In this document: positions 45,076 through 55,705 of the stretch, in pieces
Numbering within the stretch: the stretch's first letter is position 1
Layout of the letters: each line of letters opens with the position of its first letter
NCBI RefSeq assembly: GCF_019249245.1
Contig: NZ_JAESDK010000011.1
Coordinates: 1-64,000 of the forward strand
Direction of reading: 5' to 3'
From: Alteromonas lipotrueiana
GTDB lineage: Bacteria > Pseudomonadota > Gammaproteobacteria > Enterobacterales > Alteromonadaceae
DNA length: 64,000 bases
Notes under the pieces: model-generated
Told to the model about the DNA's origin: nothing
Database searches by the model: none
Seen by the model: the letters and a program-made list of their open reading frames with translations, nothing else
Translations under genes and position numbers: made by a program

Positions 45076-45633
45076 TTATAGTAATCCTTTCAGGCGGGCT
45101 AAACCGAACGCATTACAAGTGCTTGCGTCGGTAAGTTTGCCATCTTTAATATCGTTAACGAGCTGTTTTATCGACACACGATGTACTGTCAATCCTTCTT
45201 CTTCATCATCAAGATGTTGCTCGCCCTGCACTAACTGCTGAGCGACATAAATATGGTAACCCTGATTAGACATCCCATTTGCTAAATACTGAAACCCAAC
45301 GTAGGTCCAGCTATTCGCCGTCAAGCCGGTTTCTTCTTTTAATTCTCTGGCGGCCAGTTCTTTTGGATCTACATCGGGGTTTTCATCCCAGGTGCCCTGT
45401 ACAAACTCTCGTTGCCGCGAACCTACAGGGTAACGGTATTGTTCGACCATATATACATAATTATTTTCTAATGGAATTATGATCGCAAAATGCGGTTTTT
45501 CTACGACACTGTAAATACCCTGAGCCCCACTTGCCCGTTCAATATTGTCTTCGCGCACCCTCATCCATTTACTTTCATAAACTATTTTGGTATCTACGGT
45601 TTTTATCTCGGGTGCATTCTTAGTCAATTTCAT
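45076..45633 (-). CDS. Nudix hydrolase, ADP-sugar pyrophosphatase-like
   Basis: A 185-residue Nudix protein. The box runs from Gly80 (GTWDENP) to Leu104, with the core REL-EE-TGL at residues 96-104. The fold and FVQGTWDENP lead resemble ADP-ribose/ADP-sugar pyrophosphatases of the NudF/NUDT5 type; substrate is inferred. ATG 45633 has AGGTGG five bases upstream; a GTG at 45642 in the same frame is an alternative. The start lies inside the end of the upstream hydrolase gene, so translation is coupled. Confidence 0.88.
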   Translation of the reverse strand: MKLTKNAPEIKTVDTKIVYESKWMRVREDNIERASGAQGIYSVVEKPHFAIIIPLENNYVYMVEQYRYPVGSRQREFVQGTWDENPDVDPKELAARELKEETGLTANSWTYVGFQYLANGMSNQGYHIYVAQQLVQGEQHLDDEEEGLTVHRVSIKQLVNDIKDGKLTDASTCNAFGLARLKGLL

Positions 45634-46654
45634 TGTTGCCACCTATATCTGCTCGATTAACCCGGGGGAGAGATGATAACCATCGTTGCAAAATTTCATG
45701 TTGCTTTGTGCCGACAAATACCGGAGTTATATGCGACTCTTCATTATTAACACGAGTTTGCACCTCAGGTAGGTTCAGTTTAGAAAAAGCATCAATATTA
45801 CTTATGGGATCATCTGAAGCGCCATAAACCAAAATCGGTATATTCAGCGAAGGTAAATCGTTCATCACGTTGGTATCTGAGACGGACAATTTTCTACGGC
45901 TCAATACACGCAAAGCCGCTTTTTTAATGTAATAGTCAGGTGTGAAAACCTCTAACCACGGTGAGTAGGTTTTTGCTACGCCCAACGTTGCTTCATCAAA
46001 AGCTTGCATGGGCGCCAATAAAACAAGCGCATTTACTGATGAGTTAAGTTTGGCGGTTTTCACTGCAGCCACGGCGCCCATTGAATGGCCTATTAGTAAA
46101 ACTGGCTCTGGCAAATTGCGCAACTCACTATTTATGAATTGATTTAACAAAGGAGCATCGTTAGTACCAAACCCGGGGGTCATAGTAGCGGCACCATGTC
46201 CCGCCATATCAATGGCAATTACATCAAACCCTAAAAATTTGAAATAATCCATCGTAAATAGCCAAATGTTTTTGCTTCCCCCGTAGCCATGAAGCAGTAT
46301 TACTGTCCCTTTATATTTGTTTCTATCAACTTCTGTTAATTTCAGCGATTTTTTCACGCTTTTAGCTGAATCTTCGAACGTCCCGGTTAGTTCAATAGAG
46401 CCTGCTTTTTTAGTTTTTTCTGAAGTTTTAAGAGGTGTTGGGGCGAGATAATAATACTCGGTACAAAAGCTGGAAGTCTTGCTGCAGTACTTTTGTGTTT
46501 GGATATGTAGTTTATCAATGAGAGCATCAACTTGATCACCACTATATAGGATCGGAACTTTTGCATTTTCGATTTTATCGGCGATCAAGCTGCTGCAACC
46601 GGTAAGTAACAGCACCACAGTTATCAACGTACATTTTATAAGCCGCGATTTCAT
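45620..46654 (-). CDS. Lipoprotein alpha/beta hydrolase
   Basis: A 344-residue alpha/beta hydrolase with lipoprotein signal MKSRLIKCTLITVVLLLTGC, lipidated at Cys20. The oxyanion segment is LLHGYGGSKN (121-130), the nucleophile Ser191 lies in IGHSMG, the acid is Asp281 or Asp282, and His308 is in ESHITP. It resembles monoglyceride-lipase-like hydrolases; substrate unknown. ATG 46654 sits after GGAGGA; a TTG 12 bases earlier overlaps that site. It leads a hydrolase-Nudix-RDD unit. Ser after Cys+1 suggests outer-membrane sorting. Confidence 0.87.
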   Translation of the reverse strand: MKSRLIKCTLITVVLLLTGCSSLIADKIENAKVPILYSGDQVDALIDKLHIQTQKYCSKTSSFCTEYYYLAPTPLKTSEKTKKAGSIELTGTFEDSAKSVKKSLKLTEVDRNKYKGTVILLHGYGGSKNIWLFTMDYFKFLGFDVIAIDMAGHGAATMTPGFGTNDAPLLNQFINSELRNLPEPVLLIGHSMGAVAAVKTAKLNSSVNALVLLAPMQAFDEATLGVAKTYSPWLEVFTPDYYIKKAALRVLSRRKLSVSDTNVMNDLPSLNIPILVYGASDDPISNIDAFSKLNLPEVQTRVNNEESHITPVFVGTKQHEILQRWLSSLPRVNRADIGGNNEID

Positions 46655-46689
46655 CCAATCCTCCAACGACTAAAACAAATTATAGAAAG

Positions 46690-46717
46690 TAAAAAGGGAG
46701 CCAAAGCTCCCTTTTTA
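46690..46717 (-). terminator. Rho-independent terminator downstream of greA
   Basis: A perfect 12-bp stem TAAAAAGGGAGC/GCTCCCTTTTTA with a CAAA loop sits directly after the greA stop, with a T5 arm on either strand. Confidence 0.9.
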
Positions 46718-46719
46718 CT

Positions 46720-47196
46720 TTAAAGATATTCGACCTCAATAATCTCAAACTCAACTGCGCCCGATGGCGTTTGAATAGTGACTACGTCATCCACAGTCTT
46801 ACCTATCAATCCCCTGGCTATGGGAGAGTTAACCGAAATCAGATTATTTTTAATATCTGCTTCGTCATCGCCCACTATCCGGTAACGGGTTTCTTTGTCT
46901 GTCTCAAGGTTCATGATTGTCACCGTGGTTCCAAAGATAACTTTACCGGTATTTTCTATCTTTGTTACATCGATAATCTGCGCGTTAGATAACTTTCCTT
47001 CGATATCCTGAATGCGACCTTCGCAAAAACTTTGCTGCTCGCGGGCAGCATGATATTCCGCATTTTCTTTTAAATCGCCGTGCTCGCGTGCTTCTGCGAT
47101 TGATTGGATAATTCGTGGGCGGGTTACCGATTTCAGTTCATTAAGCTCATTGCGCAGAAGCTCTGCACCGTGAGCAGTCATAGGATACTGAGCCAT
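46720..47196 (-). CDS. greA: Transcription elongation factor GreA
   Basis: A 158-residue GreA (E. coli 158). The N-terminal coiled coil carries the acidic tip [18 protein letters not shown] that enters the RNA polymerase secondary channel, and the C-terminal FKBP-like domain ends IEVEYL. It rescues backtracked polymerase by transcript cleavage. It follows carB after a terminator, the common carAB-greA neighbourhood. Confidence 0.97.
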   Translation of the reverse strand: MAQYPMTAHGAELLRNELNELKSVTRPRIIQSIAEAREHGDLKENAEYHAAREQQSFCEGRIQDIEGKLSNAQIIDVTKIENTGKVIFGTTVTIMNLETDKETRYRIVGDDEADIKNNLISVNSPIARGLIGKTVDDVVTIQTPSGAVEFEIIEVEYL

Positions 47197-47237
47197 AGCT
47201 TTATCTCACTTTTATGTCTGTTTATACTAAAACACGA

Positions 47238-47268
47238 TCAAAAAAAGTGCGCCTGAAAGGCGCACATT
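47238..47268 (-). terminator. Rho-independent terminator downstream of carB
   Basis: A stem GTGCGCCT/AGGCGCAC with a 3-base loop runs into a T run on the minus strand, between carB and greA. Confidence 0.85.
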
Positions 47269-47317
47269 TCTTTTCCTAATTATATTCACAGGATACCTCG
47301 TATCCTGCAGATTGTCA

Positions 47318-50300
47318 TTACTGTTTCAACCGGTTATGCAACTCTTGTACAGACGACACGCGGCTTCGATCATCCGCTGACTTAGCCTGAACGGTAGCAA
47401 ACGCGGCATTCATAGTTGTGGTATACGTAATTTTATTCAGCAAGGCTTCGCGGCGAATATACACCGAGTCGGTAATTGCCTGACGTCCTTCGGTGGTGTT
47501 GATTATATAATCGTACACCCCGTTTTTTATAGAGTCGACAATATTCGGCCGGCCTTCAGAAACCTTATTTACCACGCTGCTGATAATACCCGCATCATAC
47601 AAGGTTGTTGCAGTACCGCGGGTCGACTCAATTTCAAAGCCATTATCAACAAGCAGCCGAGCCAATTCAATAACCCGGTTTTTGTCAGTATCACGTACCG
47701 ATAAAAGTGCTTTTCCTTTGCGCGGTAACGGAGCGCCGGCGCCCAGGTTAGCTTTAGCGTAGGCTTCTTCAAATGTATCGCCCACTCCCATAACTTCTCC
47801 GGTCGAACGCATTTCGGGCCCAAGTAATGGGTCCACGCCCTGAAATTTTGCAAAGGGAAGTACGACTTCCTTAACTGAGTAAAACGGTGGAATAACCTCT
47901 TCTGTCACCCCTTGTGCTTTTAAGGAAATTCCCGCCATTGCCCGGGCAGCAACTTTGGCTAAAGGCACCCCTGTGGCTTTTGATACAAAGGGTATTGTTC
48001 GGGCTGCACGAGGATTAACCTCAATCAGATAAACTTCGTTGTCTTTGATTGCAAACTGCGTGTTCATCAAACCTATTACACCCAGCTCAAGCGCCATCGC
48101 TTTTACCTGCTGACGCATAGTGTCCTGAATTTCAGGCGATAACGAGTAAGGAGGTAAAGAGCAAGCCGAGTCACCAGAGTGCACCCCTGCTTGTTCGATA
48201 TGCTCCATAATGCCGCCAATCACAACATCGGTGCCATCGCAAACCGCGTCAATATCGACTTCGATAGCATCGTCTAAAAACCGATCGAGTAATACCGGTG
48301 AATCGTTCGATACCTTTACCGCGTCGGTCAGATAACGCTTAAGGTCTTTCATGTCGTAGACAATTTCCATAGCCCGGCCGCCCAATACATAAGACGGACG
48401 CACCACTAACGGAAAACCAATTGCATCGGCTCGTTCTACCGCTTCTTGAATATTACTTACGGTGGCATTTGCAGGTTGTTTAAGGTTAAGTTTATTAACC
48501 ATATGCTGAAAACGCTCGCGATCTTCAGCCCGGTCTATGGCATCAGGGGAGGTGCCGATAATAGGTACACCATTGGCTTCTAGGTCACGCGCCAACTTAA
48601 GCGGCGTTTGGCCACCATACTGAACAATCACACCTTTGGGCTTTTCTTTCGCCACAATTTCAAGTACATCTTCAAGCGTTACAGGCTCGAAGTACAAGCG
48701 ATCTGAGGTGTCATAGTCAGTAGAAACCGTTTCAGGGTTACAGTTAACCATAATGGTCTCGTAACCGTCTTCGCGCATTGCCAGAGCCGCATGCACACAG
48801 CAATAATCAAATTCAATACCCTGACCAATACGGTTAGGGCCGCCGCCCAGCACCATAATTTTGTCGTTATCTGTAGGCTGAGCTTCGCACTCTTCATCAT
48901 AGGTAGAGTACATATAGGCTGTACTTGTTGAAAATTCCGCAGCGCAGGTATCTACCCGCTTGTAAACCGGATAAATATCATACCCATGGCGCACCCCACG
49001 CACATCGCTTTCTGCGACATTTGTCAGCTCAGCCAGGCGCGCATCCGCAAATCCTTTCCGTTTAAGTTTTTGCATCAGCTCAGCATCAATGGCACTGAGG
49101 CCTTTGTCGGCAACTTCCTGTTCCAGCTTCACCAGCTCTTCAATTTGCACCAGATACCATCTGTCAACATTGGTTAGGCTGAAAATCTCATCAACATCCA
49201 TCCCAAAGCGAAAAGCATCGGCGATATACCAGATACGCTCGGCGCCCGGTTCGCGCAGTTCATACACTAGCTTACTGCGGGCATCGGGATCAGCCAGATT
49301 TACCATTGGATTTAGCCCGGTAGCGCCCACTTCCAGACCACGTAACGCCTTTTGCAAAGATTCTTGCTGGTTGCGGCCGATAGCCATAACCTCGCCCACT
49401 GACTTCATTTGCGTGGTCAAGCGATCGTTCGCACCGGCAAATTTTTCAAAGTTAAAACGTGGAATTTTTGTCACTACATAATCAATAGCCGGCTCGAATG
49501 AGGCTGGGGTCAGACCGCCGGTAATATCATTATTAAGCTCATCAAGAGAATAGCCCACTGCTAATTTGGCGGCAATTTTGGCGATAGGAAAACCCGTGGC
49601 TTTAGAGGCCAGCGCCGAAGAGCGCGATACCCGCGGGTTCATCTCAATAATCACCATGCGACCCGTTTGGGGATCTACCCCAAACTGAACATTTGACCCG
49701 CCGGTTTCTACACCAATTTCACGCAGTACAGCCATGGCCGCGTTGCGCATAATCTGAAATTCTTTGTCGGTCAGAGTTTGGGCGGGAGCTACGGTGATCG
49801 AGTCTCCGGTATGTACCCCCATCGGGTCGAAGTTTTCAATGGTACATACAATGATGCAGTTATCGCTTTTATCGCGAACCACTTCCATTTCGTACTCTTT
49901 CCATCCAATCAAAGATTCATCAATAAGCAGTTCTTTGGTTGGTGATAAATCTAGTCCCCGATGGCAAATTTCATTAAATTCGTCGATATTATAGGCAATG
50001 CCCCCCCCTGAACCGCCCATCGTAAATGAGGGTCGAATAATGCAGGGAAATCCAATGCGCGATAGCACATCGTGCGCTTCTTCTATACTGTGCGCAATCT
50101 CGGCCCGAGGACACTCCAGACCTATATTTCGCATGGCCTTATCAAAACGGTTGCGATCTTCGGCTTTGTCTATGGCATCGGCGGTGGCACCAATCAACTC
50201 AACATCAAACTCGGTTAATACACCTTCGCGGTCAAGCTCAAGTGCACAGTTTAATGCGGTCTGACCACCCATAGTGGGCAAAATAGCGTCGGGGCGTTCT

Positions 50301-50539
50301 TTTTCGATGATTTTGCGCACCACTTCCCAGTGAATCGGCTCGATATAGGTCGCATCGGCCATTTCCGGGTCGGTCATAATAGTAGCGGGATTCGAGTTAA
50401 CCAGAATAACCCGGTACCCTTCTTCGCGCAGCGCTTTACACGCCTGAGCGCCGGAATAATCAAATTCGCAGGCCTGACCAATCACAATAGGTCCGGCACC
50501 AAGAATCAGAATACTTTTTAAGTCGGTACGTTTTGGCAT
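47318..50539 (-). CDS. carB: Carbamoyl-phosphate synthase, large subunit
   Basis: A 1073-residue protein, exactly the E. coli CarB length. It has the two homologous ATP-grasp halves (start [20 protein letters not shown]; second half [20 protein letters not shown] near residue 560) and the C-terminal allosteric domain (about 935-1073). It makes carbamoyl phosphate for pyrimidine and arginine synthesis using ammonia from CarA. It starts 12 bases after carA. Confidence 0.98.
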   Translation of the reverse strand: MPKRTDLKSILILGAGPIVIGQACEFDYSGAQACKALREEGYRVILVNSNPATIMTDPEMADATYIEPIHWEVVRKIIEKERPDAILPTMGGQTALNCALELDREGVLTEFDVELIGATADAIDKAEDRNRFDKAMRNIGLECPRAEIAHSIEEAHDVLSRIGFPCIIRPSFTMGGSGGGIAYNIDEFNEICHRGLDLSPTKELLIDESLIGWKEYEMEVVRDKSDNCIIVCTIENFDPMGVHTGDSITVAPAQTLTDKEFQIMRNAAMAVLREIGVETGGSNVQFGVDPQTGRMVIIEMNPRVSRSSALASKATGFPIAKIAAKLAVGYSLDELNNDITGGLTPASFEPAIDYVVTKIPRFNFEKFAGANDRLTTQMKSVGEVMAIGRNQQESLQKALRGLEVGATGLNPMVNLADPDARSKLVYELREPGAERIWYIADAFRFGMDVDEIFSLTNVDRWYLVQIEELVKLEQEVADKGLSAIDAELMQKLKRKGFADARLAELTNVAESDVRGVRHGYDIYPVYKRVDTCAAEFSTSTAYMYSTYDEECEAQPTDNDKIMVLGGGPNRIGQGIEFDYCCVHAALAMREDGYETIMVNCNPETVSTDYDTSDRLYFEPVTLEDVLEIVAKEKPKGVIVQYGGQTPLKLARDLEANGVPIIGTSPDAIDRAEDRERFQHMVNKLNLKQPANATVSNIQEAVERADAIGFPLVVRPSYVLGGRAMEIVYDMKDLKRYLTDAVKVSNDSPVLLDRFLDDAIEVDIDAVCDGTDVVIGGIMEHIEQAGVHSGDSACSLPPYSLSPEIQDTMRQQVKAMALELGVIGLMNTQFAIKDNEVYLIEVNPRAARTIPFVSKATGVPLAKVAARAMAGISLKAQGVTEEVIPPFYSVKEVVLPFAKFQGVDPLLGPEMRSTGEVMGVGDTFEEAYAKANLGAGAPLPRKGKALLSVRDTDKNRVIELARLLVDNGFEIESTRGTATTLYDAGIISSVVNKVSEGRPNIVDSIKNGVYDYIINTTEGRQAITDSVYIRREALLNKITYTTTMNAAFATVQAKSADDRSRVSSVQELHNRLKQ

Positions 50540-50551
50540 AACGGGCTTGTC

Positions 50552-51685
50552 CTACTGCTTTGCTTGTTCGATGAGGTCGATAAAGTGGTCAAACAATGGA
50601 CCGGCGTCTTGGGGTCCCGGGCTGGCTTCAGGGTGACCTTGAAAGCTAAACGCCGGTTTATCTTTACGATGTATGCCTTGTAGCGATTTATCAAACAAAG
50701 AAATATGGGTAATTTCCAAGTTATCGCCCAGGCTGCTTTCATCTACCGCAAACCCATGATTTTGACTGGTAATCATGACATTCCCCCGCTGCAGGTCTTT
50801 AACAGGATGGTTAGCGCCATGGTGTCCAAATTTCATTTTCACGGTTTTCGCACCGCTGGCAATAGCCAGTAACTGATGGCCTAAGCAAATACCAAAAGTA
50901 GGAATACCGGCATCAACGATGGTTTTAATGGCTTCAATTGCATAATCACATGGTTCGGGGTCGCCAGGGCCATTAGATAAGAAAACCCCATCGGGTTTCA
51001 TCGCCAGAACCTCGTCAGCCGGAGTTTGCGCCGGGACCAACGTAATTTTGCAATGGCGGTCAACCAACATACGTAAGATATTGTGCTTTACCCCGTAGTC
51101 GTAAGCTACCACATGGTATTTAGGTGGCTCAGTGGGCTTAACATAGCCTTCGCCCAGTTTCCACACACCGCCATCCCATTGACTGATTTCTTTGCTGCAC
51201 ACTTCTTTGGCTAAATCCATGCCTTTAAGCCCTGGGTATGCCTGTGCTTGTTTTAACGCGGCCTTTTCGTCCAAATCTTCGGTACACACAATACATCCGT
51301 TTTGCGCGCCTTTATCTCGTAACAAACGCGTTAATCGGCGGGTATCGATATCGGCAATACCAACCACGTTGTGCTGTTTAAGATAATCGGATAGAGACTG
51401 AGTTTGACGAAAATTACTGGCTAACAGGGGGAGTTCGCGAATCACAAGACCTTTGGAGCGTATTTGGTCGGCTTCAACGTCTTCTAAATTAATACCGGTA
51501 TTACCGATGTGGGGATAAGTCAGGGTGATGATTTGTTCAGCGTAAGAGGGGTCGGTGAGGATTTCCTGATAACCGGTCATGGAGGTATTAAAAACAACCT
51601 CCCCAACGGCTATACCTTGTGCACCTATCGCCGTACCTTTAAAAACAGAACCGTCCTCTAACACCAAAAGGGCAGAATTAGCCAA
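50552..51685 (-). CDS. carA: Carbamoyl-phosphate synthase, small subunit
   Basis: A 377-residue glutaminase subunit. The start is taken as TTG 51685: GGAGG lies five bases upstream, and [13 protein letters not shown] then aligns with E. coli [13 protein letters not shown]. The longer frame to 51745 starts inside the leader. The class I amidotransferase domain has the nucleophile Cys267 in [10 protein letters not shown], matching E. coli Cys269, and HPEASPGP holds the His/Glu pair. It passes ammonia to CarB. A palindrome-rich leader lies upstream. Confidence 0.95.
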   Translation of the reverse strand: MANSALLVLEDGSVFKGTAIGAQGIAVGEVVFNTSMTGYQEILTDPSYAEQIITLTYPHIGNTGINLEDVEADQIRSKGLVIRELPLLASNFRQTQSLSDYLKQHNVVGIADIDTRRLTRLLRDKGAQNGCIVCTEDLDEKAALKQAQAYPGLKGMDLAKEVCSKEISQWDGGVWKLGEGYVKPTEPPKYHVVAYDYGVKHNILRMLVDRHCKITLVPAQTPADEVLAMKPDGVFLSNGPGDPEPCDYAIEAIKTIVDAGIPTFGICLGHQLLAIASGAKTVKMKFGHHGANHPVKDLQRGNVMITSQNHGFAVDESSLGDNLEITHISLFDKSLQGIHRKDKPAFSFQGHPEASPGPQDAGPLFDHFIDLIEQAKQ

Positions 51686-51811
51686 GTCAACCTCCAAATT
51701 AAGGATAACCGAGTGTTTTGATTTTGCGTAAACCAAAACGCACAAAAAAACCGGAAAAAAAGCAGGTAGTTAACCTTTATTCCGTTTGTAGTATTTGCAG
51801 CTAATAAACCT

Positions 51812-51823
51812 GCGTTGCAACGC
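51812..51823. promoter_or_regulatory. Perfect palindrome in the carA leader, possible operator
   Basis: GCGTTGCAACGC is a perfect 12-base palindrome about 130 bases upstream of carA, within a larger inverted repeat TGCGTTG/CAACGCA (51811-51834). It has a purine-repressor-like look (GC-core, CGTT/AACG) but does not match PurR well. E. coli carAB has several regulators in this position. Confidence 0.35.
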
Positions 51824-51978
51824 TCTACAACGCAAAATTCTGGCAAATTCCGTGAAGTATATAGTAAATCTTAAACACGGTCTAATCCGATTTTGCCAAA
51901 ATACTAAAAACGGAGCGTTGCATATGTTTTTACATTAAAACCATTAAAACTTGATGTTTACATTTCATAAACCGAGCG

Positions 51979-52779
51979 TTAATTCAGCCCTATTACATCG
52001 TTCATTCCATATAATCCAGGCGCTTTATGCTGCAGCCAAACCGCGGCTTTTACCGCGCCCTGAGCAAAAGTGAGGCGACTGGAAGCTTTGTGGGTAATTT
52101 CGAGTCGCTCACCAATATCGGCAAATAAGGCAGTGTGCTCACCCACAATATCGCCTCCTCGAACGGTGGCAAAACCAATGGTTTGCTGGTCACGCTCGGG
52201 TTCTTTCCCTTCGCGGCCATAAACCGCGCATTTTGACAAATCACGGTTGAGTTCATCAGCAATCGCTTCGCCAATAGCCATAGCAGTACCCGATGGGGCA
52301 TCTTTTTTAAATCGGTGATGAGCTTCGGTTATCTCAATGTCCGCACTGTTGCCCAGAGCTTTGGCTGCCTGACGTACCAGTGCCAACATCAAATTGACTC
52401 CTACACTGTAGTTAGCCGCAAAAACAATCGGAATATGTGTTTTGGCTTGCTCAAGGGCACTCAGTTGCTGTTGTGACAAACCTGTAGTTCCGATAACCAT
52501 AGGAACGTTGTGCTTTACACACCAATTCAAATTGCCATCGAGCGCGGCGGGCAAAGTAAAGTCGATCATCACATCTACCTTATGAGCATCAATATCACTA
52601 AATGCCTCACAATTTACCGGTAAGCTGCCAATACCTGCCAGCTCGCCTACATTCATTCCCACCCACGCAGAATCGTCGCGTACGGTAGCAACACTAAGCT
52701 CGGTTTCCTCATTTTGTTGTACCGCTTCAATTAACACCCGCCCCATACGGCCGTTTGCGCCAAATAGTCCTACGTTCAT
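51979..52779 (-). CDS. dapB: 4-hydroxy-tetrahydrodipicolinate reductase
   Basis: A 266-residue DapB of lysine/diaminopimelate synthesis. The NAD(P)H loop GANGRMGR is at residues 8-15; the catalytic His154-His155 and Lys159 lie in EAHHRFKKDAPSGTA. ATG 52779 has AGGGA upstream; the frame continues to 52836 without a site. It precedes carA, as in E. coli dapB-carAB, with about 290 bases between. Confidence 0.97.
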   Translation of the reverse strand: MNVGLFGANGRMGRVLIEAVQQNEETELSVATVRDDSAWVGMNVGELAGIGSLPVNCEAFSDIDAHKVDVMIDFTLPAALDGNLNWCVKHNVPMVIGTTGLSQQQLSALEQAKTHIPIVFAANYSVGVNLMLALVRQAAKALGNSADIEITEAHHRFKKDAPSGTAMAIGEAIADELNRDLSKCAVYGREGKEPERDQQTIGFATVRGGDIVGEHTALFADIGERLEITHKASSRLTFAQGAVKAAVWLQHKAPGLYGMNDVIGLN

Positions 52780-53050
52780 TGTGTCCCTTAGCAAAATGGT
52801 TTTTTGATATTTTGCCTGATCACAGCGGCTATGCAACCCGCCGATTTATAGAGTACCTGAAATTTTTATGTGTTATTGAAGTGGAGGCCGAAGATAAAAA
52901 GCGCTGTGTATGCTGGAAAAAAGCGGACTTGTATTAACTATACCCAGATCTGAACGTGTTTTGCTGGAATCGGCTTGGGTATTAAATTGTCGGTTTAGCC
53001 TGTTTTACCGACACGAAAGTTGTCGCACTTATTTGGCAGACTTCACGCAT

Positions 53051-53473
53051 CTACTTGTAAACATTTTTGGTTTTCTCAGACCGGTCGCACTGCTTTAATA
53101 AATCTTTATCGGTTGCCAGGGTGTCTTCATGTTTATAAGCAGACTGTTTGTGGCTTAATACAAAGTCAGCACTAAAGAAATACGGAAAACCGGGCAGTTT
53201 ATCAATTAACCTTTTATAGCGGGTTATAGAATGCTCTACATAGGGCGCAAAGTTATTTTTGATGCAGTGTGCAGCATACTCACTATGCAGCCTTGACGAT
53301 ATGACTATTTCGCGTTCGTAGTCACTAACATCGTCTGCCATTTCGCTTCTGGAGTACTGGTAGGTGGCGATAGCGTAACCGAAAGAAAAAACCATAATAA
53401 CGAATACTAACACTCGCCATTTACTACTGCGGCTTTTATGACTATGCCCGCCAGAATCAAATCCAGACATCAT
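53051..53473 (-). CDS. Hypothetical single-pass membrane protein
   Basis: A 140-residue protein when started at the ATG-ATG pair at 53473/53470. One membrane helix (about residues 20-40, [18 protein letters not shown]) follows a His/Ser-rich N terminus; the rest is polar with two cysteines (AAHCIKNN and LKQCDRS). Start codons overlap the end of the cupin gene by 14-17 bases, so the two are probably coupled. No family was recognised. Confidence 0.6.
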   Translation of the reverse strand: MMSGFDSGGHSHKSRSSKWRVLVFVIMVFSFGYAIATYQYSRSEMADDVSDYEREIVISSRLHSEYAAHCIKNNFAPYVEHSITRYKRLIDKLPGFPYFFSADFVLSHKQSAYKHEDTLATDKDLLKQCDRSEKTKNVYK

Positions 53474-53822
53474 TTTTCGCCGTTTTGCTACCAGTTTGTT
53501 GCCCAGTGTTAACAACTCCCCGAGGCTCTATCAGTAAAACTTTTGCTTCTTTTTCGGCAAAAGGTTTATGTTCAACCCCTTTGGGCACCACAAACATTTC
53601 ACCGGCAGTCAGATTCACCGCCCCATCTTCAAAATCTATCCTAAGGCTCCCCTCAAGCACAATAAAGGTTTCATCTGTATCACAATGGTTGTGCCAGACA
53701 AATTCTCCCTGAAGTTTTACTACTTTGAACTGGTAGTCATTCATCTGGGCAATAACCTTTGGCGACCACTGTTCGTCGAATAGAGCAAGCTTGTCTTTAA
53801 AATTTATTGCCTGGTAGCTCAT
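53457..53822 (-). CDS. Cupin-2 domain protein
   Basis: A 121-residue single-domain cupin. Metal ligands fit His44, His46, Glu51 ([11 protein letters not shown]) and His85 (PKGVEHKPF). Such small cupins bind metal and often act as sugar or mercapto-acid modifying or binding proteins; the substrate is not predictable here. AAAGG precedes the ATG. It overlaps the downstream membrane protein gene. Confidence 0.88.
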   Translation of the reverse strand: MSYQAINFKDKLALFDEQWSPKVIAQMNDYQFKVVKLQGEFVWHNHCDTDETFIVLEGSLRIDFEDGAVNLTAGEMFVVPKGVEHKPFAEKEAKVLLIEPRGVVNTGQQTGSKTAKNDVWI

Positions 53823-54061
53823 AAAAAAACCTTTAGATAAAGTAAAAATTGGGTAGACAGTTCATTGTATAACAGCTTGATTACTGAGTAACTAATGCAG
53901 TACGTTGGCCCTAAAAGGGGCGGGTTTGAACGTACCTAATTATTGGCTAAAATTCACAAATCACAGCACAGTGTCGCTTACCACCTCGTGCTCCATAATA
54001 AGTATTATCGGCAGCGCATAAAATTGGTAATTATAGATGGCCGTACCCGTCGGGCATGTCT

Positions 54062-54334
54062 CTACTCCGGGCCGCAAACAATACGTTCTTCACCTAAATG
54101 ATAGACATTATTTATGGCTACATAAGTGCCCGAAATTACGCCGGTAACAGGGATAAGCAGCAGACCACCAACAGAATAGAATGTATTGGTGTCTTCAAAC
54201 CCATTAACGATTTTTAGCGTTTTACGGTCGGAGGATATTTCGCATCGGCTTGTCTTTGCTACGTCTGTTTTCGGAACCACCACGCAGCCGGAGAGTAAGA
54301 CTAAACCGATGATAATAACGATTAGTTTTCTCAT
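54062..54334 (-). CDS. Hypothetical lipoprotein
   Basis: A 90-residue lipoprotein: MRKLIVIIIGLVLLSGC with Cys17 as the lipidated residue. The mature part has two more cysteines (SRCEIS and IVCGPE, likely a disulfide) and a glycine-rich hydrophobic stretch (VGGLLLIPVTGVISGTYVA). AGGA lies eight bases before ATG 54334; the longer frame runs into the gene upstream. No family was recognised. Confidence 0.72.
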   Translation of the reverse strand: MRKLIVIIIGLVLLSGCVVVPKTDVAKTSRCEISSDRKTLKIVNGFEDTNTFYSVGGLLLIPVTGVISGTYVAINNVYHLGEERIVCGPE

Positions 54335-54359
54335 TTTATAAATCCTTTTAATATGCTTC

Positions 54360-54680
54360 TTACCGGTTATGTTGAAGCCTTTGCCATAAATAGACCGCAC
54401 CCACGATGGTACCGACCGGAACACTAAATAGAATTATTACGGAAACAGGTAAAGCGAACCGATGGGCTAGCTCATTGCCTTTAATCAAGTAAATACCACT
54501 TAATAAAGCCAGAAAACTAGCAACAATATGGAAAACTAATAACGAGAGAAAAAGGATTAAGAAATAATCAACAAAGTGAACTTCAGCGATAAAAAATCTA
54601 TAAAAAAAGACCAAAATCACTAAGCTTACGCCGCCATAAACGGCAAGGGCTATCCCGCTGATTTTATATTCGTGCTCCAT
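54360..54680 (-). CDS. Hypothetical inner-membrane protein
   Basis: A 106-residue protein with three membrane helices (about 10-28, 38-66 and 77-98), very few charged residues, and AGGAAC upstream of the ATG. The lipoprotein gene follows 25 bases downstream on the same strand. No family was recognised. Confidence 0.65.
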   Translation of the reverse strand: MEHEYKISGIALAVYGGVSLVILVFFYRFFIAEVHFVDYFLILFLSLLVFHIVASFLALLSGIYLIKGNELAHRFALPVSVIILFSVPVGTIVGAVYLWQRLQHNR

Positions 54681-54990
54681 GCATCGTTCCTATTCCATTA
54701 GCTAAAAAACCAAACCCATTTTAGCAAAAACCTTATCGGTAAATAGGTTCAATACGGCGAATGGACCGTCATATTTTTGCTTATTATTTATAGCTTACTG
54801 CTAAACAGTAGTGGAATTCTATTAAATTTTCAGTACTAATGCCGGTTAAGGCTTATGGCAATACCATTCGAGATGGCTGAGCCGATACAATATCTGTGTA
54901 AAAAAAATCAGTCCAATAACCTTGTGTTTAGCAACAAGATTTCGCACTCTATAGGTCTTCAAATGTATTAGTATTTAGGTCTGGTTTATT
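54681..54990. other. Intergenic interval between divergent genes
   Basis: About 310 bases, A/T-rich, holding the presumed promoters of the membrane protein gene and the cytochrome b561 gene. No repeat, RNA or open frame of note was seen. Confidence 0.6.
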
Positions 54991-55671
54991 ATGCAATACA
55001 GCTTGATATGGGATATACCCACGCGTCTTTTCCACTGGCTTTTGGTAGCGGGTTTATTGGTACAGTATGTTACCGCTGAGTGGCTGGATGATGCGATGCA
55101 ATGGCATTTTTACGCCGGTTATTTTTTGTTTGGTCTGATAATCTTTCGATGCTTCTGGGGGCTAGTGGGTCCTAAATATGCCCGCTTCAGCTCTTTTGTA
55201 ACCGGCCCGGTGCAGGTATGGCGCTACTCCCGACAGATATTAAATCGCCATAGCAAGCCTTATGCAGGGCATAATCCTTTAGGAGGCTGGGTAGTTGTGT
55301 TTATGCTGGTCATTGTTGCAGCCCAGGCCATTAGCGGATTGTTTATGTCCGATGATATTTTTATGCAAGGGCCCTGGTACCATGTGGTTTCTGTTGATAC
55401 TCAGGAACTGATGAACTTTGTACACCACCAAGCTTTCAACCTGCTCTTAGGCTTTATCGCCCTGCATATTGTGGCTATTGCATTTTATACGGTATACAAA
55501 CGCCAATCTCTGGCACCAGCCATGGTACATGGCAAAAAAACGACTGTGGCTGCGCCTATTTCTTCATCAAAATGGGTACTGGCTATTACGTTGGCTTTAG
55601 TGAGTGCAGCTTTGACTTACTATGTGGTGGCTATTGCGCCAGGGGCACCGCCTCAGGAAGTTTATTATTAA
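54991..55671 (+). CDS. Cytochrome b561/hydrogenase-type b-type cytochrome
   Basis: A 226-residue membrane cytochrome b of the Ni/Fe-hydrogenase b561 type. Candidate haem ligands are His15 (RLFHWLL), His39 (WHFYAGY), and the later histidines in NFVHHQAF and LHIVAIAFY. Four to five membrane helices, the last near residue 195-215, end with a short periplasmic tail. Such proteins often lie beside a cytochrome c' gene; here that gene is 3 kb away with a c-di-GMP gene between. Electron transfer to a periplasmic haem protein is a family inference. Confidence 0.88.
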   Translation: MQYSLIWDIPTRLFHWLLVAGLLVQYVTAEWLDDAMQWHFYAGYFLFGLIIFRCFWGLVGPKYARFSSFVTGPVQVWRYSRQILNRHSKPYAGHNPLGGWVVVFMLVIVAAQAISGLFMSDDIFMQGPWYHVVSVDTQELMNFVHHQAFNLLLGFIALHIVAIAFYTVYKRQSLAPAMVHGKKTTVAAPISSSKWVLAITLALVSAALTYYVVAIAPGAPPQEVYY

Positions 55672-55705
55672 TATGGCATGCGTCGGCAAGCTAATCGCGG
55701 GCCGG

